In this document: piece after piece, positions 7,031 through 14,427 of the stretch
How the letters are laid out: each line of letters begins with the position of its first letter
Position numbering within the stretch: the stretch's first letter is position 1
Source: Candidatus Cloacimonadota bacterium
GTDB taxonomy: Bacteria; Cloacimonadota; Cloacimonadia; Cloacimonadales; Cloacimonadaceae
Assembly (NCBI GenBank): GCA_029982875.1
Contig: JARRCD010000007.1
Location: 1-36,102 of the forward strand
Length of the DNA: 36,102 bases
Direction of reading: 5' to 3'
Position numbers and translations under genes: made by a program
The notes under the pieces: model-generated
Databases searched by the model: none
What the model saw: only the letters and a program-made list of their open reading frames with translations
What the model was told of the DNA's origin: nothing

Positions 7031-8286
7031 AGAAATGGTGGTGTATAGGTAATCTTAATATATGGTTGTTTTTCTATTATGGCAGAGCTGGGATGATAAA
7101 ATTCCACTTCGCCAAAATCTTTACGCTCGTAATTACTCAGAATCACGATGCCATGCGGCTGCACCACAGTTCCATCCGCAAAGGTCTTTTCCGAAATATA
7201 GGCTTGGATAATAGGCGTGATATTGACCAAGAGGGAATCGTCGTTGCAATTCATGAAACTGGTCATGTTAGAGATAAATTCCGGAGTATACAAATCCACA
7301 GTAGGAATAATGGCATTTTCTTCCGGTCTTTCCTTCAAGATAAGGGCAGCTACGCTGTATGAAAAAGTGTTTTGAAAATTGGGTAGCTCATCTTTAATAT
7401 AGAGCACCAGTTCAGCTTTGTTTATGGTAACTCGTTTCAAATCCTGCGCACTGAGCTCTTCCCCGTATTGATCTTTGAACATGGTAAAATCTGGCTGCAA
7501 ATCAACATAGATTCTTTGCGGACTAAAATTGCTTAATTTCCATGCATCCGGACTGACCTCAGCTTCAGGATGGGAAAAGCTGTAGGCATTGAGATTAGCA
7601 TAAACGCTGAATTGAGCGAACTCGCTGGTATCGTCCCACCAGGCTTTTTTGTAATCAAAGCTTAATCTGCTGCCACTATTAGGGGTTGATAGCTTGAGTT
7701 CGACAAAGCCATCGTTACTTTCATCAGCTTTGATCAAAATATTCAAACCTGTAGAATCGGCATCGGCCTGCCAGTTTCGGATCAGCTCAAAGGGTAAAGC
7801 TACGCTGATGGTATCCGCACTGTTAATGGTGGATGTGATTTGAGTGGTAGCTTGGGGGATCAGGGTATAATCACTTTCCATCAGTGTATCCGGATCTGCT
7901 GCCCAGCCGCTATTGACTTTGTAAAAATTCAAGGTAAGCGGGGCTCGTTCTATGGCACTACTCCATTGTATTACCAAGTCCAAAGCCAGGTTTTCGATCT
8001 CAGTATAAGCTTGAATAGAATCCTGTGGCTCCAGATTAATAAAGCGCAGGATGCTCATCGCTTTTGCCCCTTCCCAATTTCCCACCAACAGATTCTTGCG
8101 ATTTAAATTCAAGCTCAGCAAGGAATCCGCAGGAAAACTGTATCCGCCTACTGCAGCTTCCAGATCCTCAAATGTTAGCGCTTCTATCTCAGAGAAATTG
8201 GTCCCAGTGAGATTATCTTTTTTGGTACATGCTGCCAAAAGCGAGATTAGCGCTATCAGCAGCATTAAATAAGTAGTTCTTTTCAT
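7027..8286 (-). CDS. Large lipoprotein of unknown function
   Basis: The 419-residue protein has a clear lipoprotein signal (LIALISLLAAC, Cys20). The rest is beta-rich, with few charged clusters. The segment around 65-125 (KAMSILRFINL, then ALDLVIQW and LTLNFYKVNSGW) resembles DNRLRE-like carbohydrate-binding folds, in which a beta-sandwich is followed by 'xxxxxVxxxW'; this is a weak, remembered similarity. A second similar beta segment appears around 285-330. It is the first gene of the operon and starts right at the origin's AT-rich element. A ribosome binding site (AGGAT) lies 7 bases before the ATG. Surface location is inferred from the signal. Confidence 0.8.
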   Translation of the reverse strand: MKRTTYLMLLIALISLLAACTKKDNLTGTNFSEIEALTFEDLEAAVGGYSFPADSLLSLNLNRKNLLVGNWEGAKAMSILRFINLEPQDSIQAYTEIENLALDLVIQWSSAIERAPLTLNFYKVNSGWAADPDTLMESDYTLIPQATTQITSTINSADTISVALPFELIRNWQADADSTGLNILIKADESNDGFVELKLSTPNSGSRLSFDYKKAWWDDTSEFAQFSVYANLNAYSFSHPEAEVSPDAWKLSNFSPQRIYVDLQPDFTMFKDQYGEELSAQDLKRVTINKAELVLYIKDELPNFQNTFSYSVAALILKERPEENAIIPTVDLYTPEFISNMTSFMNCNDDSLLVNITPIIQAYISEKTFADGTVVQPHGIVILSNYERKDFGEVEFYHPSSAIIEKQPYIKITYTPPFL

Positions 8287-8322
8287 ATATTCTAATCCTA
8301 TATATTAAGAGATTTTGTAAAT
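8287..8322. promoter_or_regulatory. AT-rich candidate DNA unwinding element
   Basis: A run dominated by A and T (TATTCTAATCCTATATATT, then a mixed AT stretch) sits between the trio-like tract and the start codon of the lipoprotein gene at 8286. Its position relative to boxes and trio fits a DUE. The same segment must also contain the leader and probably promoter of the minus-strand operon, so initiation of replication and this operon's transcription may interfere. Confidence 0.6.
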
Positions 8323-8337
8323 TAGTAGTTATAGTAG
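8323..8337 (+). promoter_or_regulatory. DnaA-trio-like tract of oriC
   Basis: The plus strand reads TAGTAG TTA TAGTAG, five triplets in register, four of them exact TAG. It is followed by ACTC and a DnaA box (8342-8350) and preceded by AT-rich DNA. In Bacillus subtilis and many other bacteria, repeated 3'-GAT-5' triplets between a DnaA box and the unwinding element guide DnaA onto single strands; reading polarity and order here are the same. The spacer to the box is only 4 bases and not strongly GC-rich. Confidence 0.7.
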
Positions 8338-8623
8338 ACTCTGTGGATATGTAGATATCGGTCAAGCTTTTTCTTTGGCAGGCGTCTTTTGCAAGAACTT
8401 AGCATGGCGAAGGAGCTGTGGATAAGTTGTGGATAAGTATGAGTTTTTATCCACAGCTTATCCACCAAAAAATGCTGCAAGCCTTTTATCAAAGGCTTTT
8501 CCACCGTTATCCACAAGAACTCATACACAGCTGTGGATAAGTAGGGATTTTCAGCGTGTAAGCCGCTATTTATAACCCTTGAAGATGGTCTTTGGGGGAG
8601 TAATATTTTGGTCATATTATTTG

Positions 8624-9955
8624 CTAATTTCTGATCTGTTTGATCATCAATTCTACCAAAGAACGAAACTTCTCATCGTCCCGAAATTGATTCTCGATCA
8701 TACGTTTGGCATGGAGGACAGTGGTGTGGTCCTTGCGATTGTAGTATTTAGCTATATCCTTAAGGGAGAGAGAAGGGATCAAGAGATTTGCCAAATACAT
8801 GGCGACCTGTCTGGGAAAAGCGACATTAGGTTTGCGGCTTTTGTCCATCAAGAGTTCAGGGCTGAGCCCAAAGGTCTTGCATACTTGGGTAGTAATGGCA
8901 TCCAGAGTGATTTCCCGGCTCACTTCAGAGATCATATCCGCCAAAATAGTCTGGGCCATCTCAGCATCGATATCTTCCGGATTGAGCTTATTATAAGAGG
9001 CATAAGCCAGGATGCGAATCAGGGAACCTTCCAAAGCTCGCACCGAGGAGGTGATCTTATCGGCCACAAAGTTTATCACTTCATCGGAGAGGGTGATATT
9101 TTCCGGCTCGGCTTTTTTTCTGAGGATAGCCACGCGTGTTTCAAAATCCGGATTCTTGAGGTCGGCCAGAAGACCGCTTTCAAAGCGTGTAACCAATCTT
9201 TTTTCCAGATCAGGAATATCTTTAGGAGGGCGGTCTGAGGTTAGCACTATCTGTTTTTTATTGTCAAACAGAGCGTTGAAAGTGTGAAAAAATTCTTCCT
9301 GAGTACCCTCTTTGCGGGATAAAAAGTGGATGTCATCCACCAGGAGCAAGTCTACTTTGCGAAATTTGGCTCGAAAATCCGGCATTTTATTGCTGCGGAT
9401 ACTATCGATCATCTCATTGGTAAAAGCTTCACTGGTGGTATAGTAGATGCTGCAGTTACGTCCCTCGGTGAGCACAAAATTGCCTACAGCTTGCATGAGA
9501 TGAGTTTTCCCCATCCCGCTTTCTCCATAAATAAACAAAGGGTTGTAAGTATAGCCAGGACTTTCGGCCACAGCTTTAGCGGCAGAATAAGCAAAGTTGT
9601 TATTTCGTCCCACGACAAATTCTTCAAAATTGTATCGCTCATTCAGCTTGGCATTGAGACTCACCTTTTTATCGCTATAATCAGGCATGTCACTCCTTTC
9701 GTTTACAGCACGATACGGATGGGTGATAAACTGGATGTCATACTTTCTGGCATAAAGGCTATAAGATATTTCAGCCAGTACCTCTTTGTAGTTTTGATTC
9801 AAGTAGTTTGCACTAAATTGAGTAGGCACCCTGATTAAAAGCTGCTTATCCGACATATCCACCAGCTTGGTTTCATAAAACCAAGTCTTAAAACTCTGCT
9901 CGTTGATATTTAATTCAAGTTTGTCAAGTATGTTTTGCCAAATATCTTGATCCAT
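8624..9955 (-). CDS. dnaA: Chromosomal replication initiator DnaA
   Basis: The 443-residue protein has all four DnaA domains: domain I (MDQDIWQNILDKLE...), a short linker (about 85-105), the AAA+ domain with Walker A GESGMGKT (144-151), Walker B LLLVDDIH (Asp207-Asp208), arginine finger Arg257 in RLVTRFESG and sensor II Arg306, and the DNA-binding domain with the signature DHTTVLHAKRMI (409-420). The start at 9955 follows AAGGAT about 8 bases upstream; a longer frame reaching 10132 would run through DnaA boxes and is rejected. Perfect boxes upstream (9978-9986, 10101-10109) suggest autoregulation. dnaN is not adjacent. Confidence 0.98.
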   Translation of the reverse strand: MDQDIWQNILDKLELNINEQSFKTWFYETKLVDMSDKQLLIRVPTQFSANYLNQNYKEVLAEISYSLYARKYDIQFITHPYRAVNERSDMPDYSDKKVSLNAKLNERYNFEEFVVGRNNNFAYSAAKAVAESPGYTYNPLFIYGESGMGKTHLMQAVGNFVLTEGRNCSIYYTTSEAFTNEMIDSIRSNKMPDFRAKFRKVDLLLVDDIHFLSRKEGTQEEFFHTFNALFDNKKQIVLTSDRPPKDIPDLEKRLVTRFESGLLADLKNPDFETRVAILRKKAEPENITLSDEVINFVADKITSSVRALEGSLIRILAYASYNKLNPEDIDAEMAQTILADMISEVSREITLDAITTQVCKTFGLSPELLMDKSRKPNVAFPRQVAMYLANLLIPSLSLKDIAKYYNRKDHTTVLHAKRMIENQFRDDEKFRSLVELMIKQIRN

Positions 9956-9977
9956 AAGTATATCCTTTTTGTACAAT

Positions 9978-10109
9978 TTATCCACATTAGCTGCAAAGGC
10001 CGCAATAAAAGCAAGCCAAGAATGTAACTGCCTAAAAATATATGACTTAAACGTCAAGTATAAAGCTGTGGCTAAGTTCTCATTAAGACTTATCCACCAC
10101 TTATCCACA
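9978..10109 (+). promoter_or_regulatory. DnaA boxes upstream of dnaA
   Basis: Perfect TTATCCACA boxes occur at 9978-9986 and 10101-10109, and a one-mismatch box (TTATCCACC) at 10090-10098. They lie in the leader and probable promoter region of dnaA (start 9955). Such boxes commonly mediate DnaA autorepression and can form the second half of a bipartite origin. I see no convincing -35/-10 pair for dnaA itself, though a TTGACA with poor spacing to TATATT lies at 10207-10202 on the minus strand. Confidence 0.75.
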
Positions 10110-10132
10110 ATAAAAGTCTTGTTAACTATCAT

Positions 10133-10522
10133 ACAAAGCTTTGGCTGATAATACAGGCTGCTTACAGCTGCTTAAGGAAGGAAAAATATAAGTCCATTTT
10201 TTGTCAAGCAGCGTTCAAATAAGCAGATATGTGCCATAAATATACTCGAAATCTTTAAGAACTTGCATAAATATAAGATAACAGCCTGAACTGAATTTTG
10301 CATAATTCGCTATATGATAGATAAGAATGTGCCATACATATAATTCTGGATTCTGTGATTTTTTTTTGGCTGTCAGATTTAGCAGAACTGACATATCCCC
10401 CTCATGGGGCTTGACTCAAGATTCGCAATAGAGCGATGAGCTTGCACCTCGGTGGTAATCTATGAGATCATTGCACCTATAAGCAATAGTGAAAAAGCTC
10501 GGGCAAGAGGCGAGAATTAAAA
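10133..10522. other. Gene-free spacer upstream of dnaA
   Basis: No supported gene. The left part (10133-10350) is AT-rich and contains an imperfect repeat of the word GTGCCATA followed by an AT run (near 10230 and 10330). The right part has a CCCC/GGGG hairpin around 10395-10407 and a GAGCTT/AAGCTC pair (10438-10443 with 10495-10500). Transcription of dnaA on the minus strand probably begins somewhere here, but I cannot place the promoter with confidence. Confidence 0.5.
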
Positions 10523-10524
10523 GC

Positions 10525-10555
10525 AAAAAAGGAGCCCCCGTATGGGAGCTCCTTT
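10525..10555 (-). terminator. Rho-independent terminator of the secreted-protein gene
   Basis: On the minus strand AAAGGAGCTCCC pairs with GGGGGCTCCTTT across a short ATAC-type loop and is followed by a run of T residues (complement of the A run at 10525-10530). It lies 26 bases beyond the stop codon of the gene at 10581-13319. Stem, GC-rich core and T tract are all classic; the flanking A/T runs could also allow some reverse-direction activity. Confidence 0.88.
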
Positions 10556-10580
10556 ATGCTTTGAAATTTGCCCTGCGAGC

Positions 10581-13319
10581 TTATTTCATCATGATCATTT
10601 TACGGGTTGAGCTGTATTTCCCGGCATTCATTTTGTAGAAATAGATTCCGGTGGAAACAGCCTGGTTGTTCAGATCTGTACCATTCCAGATCACGCTGTA
10701 TTCGCCGGCAGCCTTGGTTTCCTTTACCAGTTGTTTCACCAGCTGGCCTTTGGCGTTGTAGATTTTGATATTTACGGGGCTGGTTTCTTGAACACTGTAG
10801 CGGATCGTGGTAGTAGGATTGAAGGGATTGGGATAGTTGCTTTTCAGCTCAGTTGTTAGGACCGGAGCGGTGGAATCTTCGGAGGGCGTACCACCATTGC
10901 TATGCACGCTGAAATTATCCACGTAGAATATGAAGGCATCATCGGATACGCAGCGGATTGCAATATATACATCCTGTCCATCGTAAGCCGAGAGGTCATA
11001 GAGATATTCAGTCCAGTTTGTAGGAGCTTCCACATATTCGGCTCCAGTGATATATTGGAAGCCTTGAATAAGGATCACATCCATGGTGGAGACACCCACG
11101 CGGAAGCGTTCCAGACCGTAGTCTGAAGTATGGCTTCGGGCGTAGAATTTGAGGGCACTGTTATCTCCCAGATTGATGCGCGGGGTGATCAGCCAATCGT
11201 TGTTGGTCGCATTCACGGCGGCAAAGCTGGCAGCCATCTTATCACCTTCATAGGGAACGAGATCAGTGATCGGAGGTACGGTCTGAGAAGGATTGAAGAC
11301 GATGTATGCCATGGCAGATTCGCTATTGGGGAAGGAGACATCTTGAATTCCGTAGGTAGCGGAATGGTCTTGATCCAGCAGAGTCCAGGAACCAAATTCG
11401 AGGGCAAAATCTTCGTAATCCTCAAAGCTATCCTCGAGAATAGCTTCCTCCAGCTCCAGATTTACATTTACAGCAATGGTAGCAGGGGTAGATTCACCGG
11501 TATGGTAAACCGCAGAAACGCCATAGGTATATTCGCCGTTAGGACGATCCATATCGGTATAGGTGGTATTTTCGGGATTAGCGCTTTGATTGATCAGGGA
11601 ACCATCACGATATACTTTGTAACCGAGGAGCACGGCGCGGGTTTGATGCTTGGCTGGGGTGCTGAATTTGTTGGTGAGATCATCTCTGGAGCCCATAGTC
11701 TGGGTTTCGGCCAAGGTCGGCAGCTCGATGGCTTTCATGGTAGTGCCTTCGGCAACAAAGCCCTGCAGCAGCCAGTTATAAGTAAGCTCTGGATTGATCT
11801 GAGTGAGAGTCTGCCACCCGCCTAAATTCATCATGTTACCTTTACCTTCGATCTGCGGACCATTATCGCAACCTGCCGGGTAGCCACCCTGCGTATTGAC
11901 GTTGTAGCCAAACCAGAGTTGCATGCCCGCGGTGATCGGGATGGGGTTGGTCAAAATCACGGTATTCCACTCTTCGATAACGTGGTTTTCCGCCACCTGG
12001 CTATGTACCAGGGTGCCGGGAGAGGTGGCGCTGCCACCGGTCCATACCTTAATGGTGTAGACAGCATTTTGGAACATGGGCACATACTTGATCTGAGTGA
12101 GGATGGAGCCCACGTAATCAGCCAAGTCAGTGGCATCATAGCGATGAGCAACGTCGAAATTTGCGCTGCCGTTTGTGCCGATGCTATTGCCCAAAGCGCT
12201 GTTATCACTCCAGGAGAGCCATTCCCCCACCGGTGGCGGCACGGGATTTACCCAATTCAGGGTGACGTCATTGCCCGCTACTGTAGCAGCCAGCTCGGCC
12301 GGAGGCTCAAGGGCTTCCACGGTAACTTGCACCGCGTTTGAAGGGGCGGATTCTCCTTCATCATAGGTGGCAGTCACGGTATATTCATAAGTGCCATAAT
12401 CCAGTCCTTCGTCCACATAGGTTAAAATTTCGGCATCGGCTACATTGCCCACATAAGCGCCATCACGATAGATGTTGTAGCCGGTAAGTTCGCGGGTAAG
12501 TCTTTGCGGAGCGGCGAATTTGCGAGTAAGATTTTTCTGCACAATCAAGACTCCGGTCTGCTCCGGGTTGGGAGCTTCAGCAATAGCCTGCGGCATCAGC
12601 AGGCGATCGGGATTGTGATCCAGATAACCTTGAATTGACCAATTGTAAGTAAGTTCTGCATTGACCTGAGTGAGAGTCTGCCACCCGCCGAAATTCATCA
12701 TGTTGCCTTTACCTTCGATCTGCGGACCATTATCGCAACCTGCGGGGTAGCCAGTCTGAGTATTGACATTGTAGCCAAACCACATTTCCTGTCCGGCAGG
12801 AACTGGGACTGCAGTTGAGAGTTCCACATTATTCCATTGCCCGATAACGGGTGCCGTGACGGTTTGGCTGTGTACCAAAGATCCGGGAGTAGTGGCACTG
12901 CCACCGGTCCAAACTTTGATAGTATAGGTACAATTGGCTTCATTCGGAACAAATTGGATATGAGTAAGGGTAGAGCCTTGATAGGGAGTAAGATCGTTAA
13001 CATCATAGCGATGGGCAACGTCAAAGACGGCGGCGGAACCAGTGCCGATACCCATACTCAGATCGTTGATATTGCACCAGGTGATCCATTCTCCATCAGG
13101 CGGAGGCTGCGGAGTGTCCCAAGTCAGATGCACATCGGTACCTATCACTGAGGCTTGGAGGTTAGAGGGCGGATAATTATCGAGGGGGTATCTGCCGTCA
13201 AGGGGGTTGATCACCGTAGAGTTGTTTTCTACTACGGGAATCATATTTTCTGCGTTTAGTTTTGATAGAGTTCCTAATCCTGCGATTAGAATTACTCCTA
13301 AAATCACAATTTTTTTCAT
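10581..13319 (-). CDS. Secreted multidomain protein with type IX-like C-terminal sorting domain
   Basis: The 912-residue protein has a signal peptide (1-23, ending LSKLNA) and two long similar modules (51-234 and 338-520), each opening with a fibronectin III-like strand pair and containing VAHRYD, TIKVWTGGSAT and GCDNGPQIEGKGNMMN. Each is followed by a shorter Fn3-like stretch (278-335; 564-620, with GYNIYRDG and GYKVYRDG). A cleaved-adhesin/jelly-roll-like domain covers about 627-807 (FEDYEDFALEFGSWTL to YVDNFSVHS). The C-terminus (826-912) is a FlgD-like sorting domain: NYPNPFNPTTTIRYSV, IKIYNAKGQLV, GIYFYKMNAG, RKMIMMK. It is probably exported to the cell surface or outside by a type IX-like system and binds polymers or cells. 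AGGAG precedes the start; it is monocistronic. Confidence 0.92.
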   Translation of the reverse strand: MKKIVILGVILIAGLGTLSKLNAENMIPVVENNSTVINPLDGRYPLDNYPPSNLQASVIGTDVHLTWDTPQPPPDGEWITWCNINDLSMGIGTGSAAVFDVAHRYDVNDLTPYQGSTLTHIQFVPNEANCTYTIKVWTGGSATTPGSLVHSQTVTAPVIGQWNNVELSTAVPVPAGQEMWFGYNVNTQTGYPAGCDNGPQIEGKGNMMNFGGWQTLTQVNAELTYNWSIQGYLDHNPDRLLMPQAIAEAPNPEQTGVLIVQKNLTRKFAAPQRLTRELTGYNIYRDGAYVGNVADAEILTYVDEGLDYGTYEYTVTATYDEGESAPSNAVQVTVEALEPPAELAATVAGNDVTLNWVNPVPPPVGEWLSWSDNSALGNSIGTNGSANFDVAHRYDATDLADYVGSILTQIKYVPMFQNAVYTIKVWTGGSATSPGTLVHSQVAENHVIEEWNTVILTNPIPITAGMQLWFGYNVNTQGGYPAGCDNGPQIEGKGNMMNLGGWQTLTQINPELTYNWLLQGFVAEGTTMKAIELPTLAETQTMGSRDDLTNKFSTPAKHQTRAVLLGYKVYRDGSLINQSANPENTTYTDMDRPNGEYTYGVSAVYHTGESTPATIAVNVNLELEEAILEDSFEDYEDFALEFGSWTLLDQDHSATYGIQDVSFPNSESAMAYIVFNPSQTVPPITDLVPYEGDKMAASFAAVNATNNDWLITPRINLGDNSALKFYARSHTSDYGLERFRVGVSTMDVILIQGFQYITGAEYVEAPTNWTEYLYDLSAYDGQDVYIAIRCVSDDAFIFYVDNFSVHSNGGTPSEDSTAPVLTTELKSNYPNPFNPTTTIRYSVQETSPVNIKIYNAKGQLVKQLVKETKAAGEYSVIWNGTDLNNQAVSTGIYFYKMNAGKYSSTRKMIMMK
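11760..12308 (-). repeat. Internal protein module, copy B
   Basis: Encodes residues 338-520 of the secreted protein, the second copy of the module described at 12618-13169. The order of motifs (GEWLSW, VAHRYD, TIKVWTGGSAT, LWFGYNVNTQ, GCDNGPQ) is the same as in copy A, with about equal length, which points to tandem duplication within the gene. Confidence 0.85.
12618..13169 (-). repeat. Internal protein module, copy A
   Basis: Encodes residues 51-234 of the secreted protein. It aligns with copy B (11760-12308) with a period of about 289 codons. The best-conserved part, around GCDNGPQIEGKGNMMN and GGWQTLTQ, is nearly identical at the DNA level over roughly 65 bases (12678-12745 against 11817-11885), while other parts have diverged. 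Confidence 0.85.
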
Positions 13320-13397
13320 GCTGTAACTCCTATTTTAGGTTATTATTATTTTAGTTTAAGATACGTCCTTGTCGTGATAAGACCAGGGTTAAGAGAC

Positions 13398-13435
13398 ATT
13401 ATATGTTTTATAAATATAGCTTAGTTTCTTGACAA
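13398..13435 (-). promoter_or_regulatory. Sigma70-like promoter of the secreted-protein gene
   Basis: On the minus strand TTGTCA (13435-13430) is followed after 17 bases by TATAAA (13412-13407), and an exact TATAAT lies just downstream (13403-13398). Transcription would begin about 13390-13400, giving a leader of roughly 75 bases before the ATG at 13319. The leader is AT-rich and ends with AGGAG. Confidence 0.55.
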
Positions 13436-13497
13436 ACCCAAAGAACCAGCTGCTGTTATTTTGTAAAGGGAAAAATTACTGACCCGCATTTGGCGAT

Positions 13498-14403
13498 TTA
13501 TTCAGCCGCTGGTTTTTTCCCTACAGCTGCGATGTAAATGACAAATTCTTCAATGCCATCGATTTTTAGAGCATCATTCATACCTTCATCCAGAAAAGCG
13601 CCGATCATACAGGCCCCACCATCAATAGCTTCTGCAGCGAGATGCAGGTTTTGGCCGATGTGTCCGGCATCCAGATAGAGATAGCGATAGCCGCGTTGAG
13701 AATAGCGCCAGGTAGTGCGATAAGGAACAGCGGTGAAGATGAAATTGACAGCAGAGCTGTGCACCATTTCCTGTCGGAAGCAGCCTTCAAAGATTCTGTT
13801 TTGGATTTCAGGGCTTTCATCGACCAAGATCAGGCAATGCTTGATGGGGTGGTAATAGTATAAGCCGGGTTTGAGACCAGTAACACGATGCACATTTACA
13901 AAAGTCTCGATAGGATGGCGGGAACCGGCAGAGGGGACATTGCGGAAGGTGATTTCCATACGATCATTGGAGCGGAAATCCCGGGCCCAAGAGCAAGCGT
14001 AGAGCAGGAAGGAGAGTTCTTCCAGACTGAGATTTGCCTCACTGTATTTACGCAAGCTACGTCTTTGTGTTATAGCGTCTTGCAAAGAGATCTTGCCAAA
14101 ATCCAATTTAGCCACAGCGGGCAGGGCAAAGAGCTCACCGCTTCGGGCTTTGATGGCATCCGGGCGGGGGAGTCCGCATTCCTGATCGCTCTTATCGGCA
14201 TAAATATAGCGGGTAAGGCGCACAAAATCCTGACCGATAGTTTTGGCTTTGGGCTTGGCTTCATTAATCTCTTGTAAAAGGGGTTGCACGGCGTTTTCCA
14301 AAAGCTCGATTTCTTCCAGACTGAGTCCAGTTTCTTGATGGATATCTTCATTTGCATAGCCGCGGGTTTTGTAATACAAGTAATCAAAGGTTCTGGGTTC
14401 CAT
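13498..14403 (-). CDS. SagB-type nitroreductase-family flavoprotein
   Basis: The 301-residue protein has a nitroreductase/FMN-binding domain of the SagB type from about 105 on: QRRSLRKYSEANLSLEELS, VPSAGSRHPIETFVNV, GLYYYHPIKHCL, and YLDAGHIGQNLHLAAEAI near the C-terminus. The first 100 residues form a helical extension (EDIHQETGLSLEEIELLENA looks like a small helix-turn-helix-like or coiled segment) of unknown role. SagB enzymes oxidise azolines in some peptide pathways, but no YcaO, precursor peptide or transporter is nearby, so a general FMN oxidoreductase is more likely. AGGAG precedes the start; it is the last gene of the lptE-ftsK-lolA operon. Confidence 0.85.
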   Translation of the reverse strand: MEPRTFDYLYYKTRGYANEDIHQETGLSLEEIELLENAVQPLLQEINEAKPKAKTIGQDFVRLTRYIYADKSDQECGLPRPDAIKARSGELFALPAVAKLDFGKISLQDAITQRRSLRKYSEANLSLEELSFLLYACSWARDFRSNDRMEITFRNVPSAGSRHPIETFVNVHRVTGLKPGLYYYHPIKHCLILVDESPEIQNRIFEGCFRQEMVHSSAVNFIFTAVPYRTTWRYSQRGYRYLYLDAGHIGQNLHLAAEAIDGGACMIGAFLDEGMNDALKIDGIEEFVIYIAAVGKKPAAE

Positions 14404-14427
14404 TTTTACGCTCCTGTTTTATAGGTA

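Larger units (their letters stand above)
8287..8623. other. oriC: Replication origin oriC: DnaA-box cluster with trio and AT-rich element
   Basis: This gene-free 337 bases contains five perfect DnaA boxes (TTATCCACA or complement) at 8417-8425 (-), 8428-8436 (-), 8447-8455 (+), 8507-8515 (+) and 8532-8540 (-). One-mismatch boxes lie at 8342-8350 (TGTGGATAT) and 8458-8466 (TTATCCACC). Next to the outermost box is a TAG-rich triplet tract (8323-8337) and then an AT-rich stretch (8287-8322), the expected order for DnaA-driven unwinding. It lies directly downstream of dnaA. Together these make a bacterial chromosomal origin very likely. The ORF crossing the boxes at 8322-8615 (-) is an artefact. 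Confidence 0.9.

Noticed and set aside
8322-8615. Minus-strand 97-residue open frame
   Set aside because: It runs straight across the DnaA-box cluster; the sequence is explained by oriC and the frame has no recognisable domain.
9956-10132. N-terminal extension of DnaA to 10132
   Set aside because: The extra 59 residues do not resemble DnaA domain I and would be encoded by DnaA boxes; the start at 9955 has a good ribosome binding site and the expected MDQDIWQNIL start.
11130-11825. 231-residue plus-strand open frame within the secreted-protein gene
   Set aside because: Shadow of the opposite-strand repeat-rich coding sequence; it has no signal, motif or ribosome binding site and lies antisense to a clear gene.
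13498-14403. Azole-modified peptide (TOMM) biosynthesis cluster
   Set aside because: Only a SagB-type domain is present; no YcaO cyclase, precursor peptide, protease or transporter is nearby.
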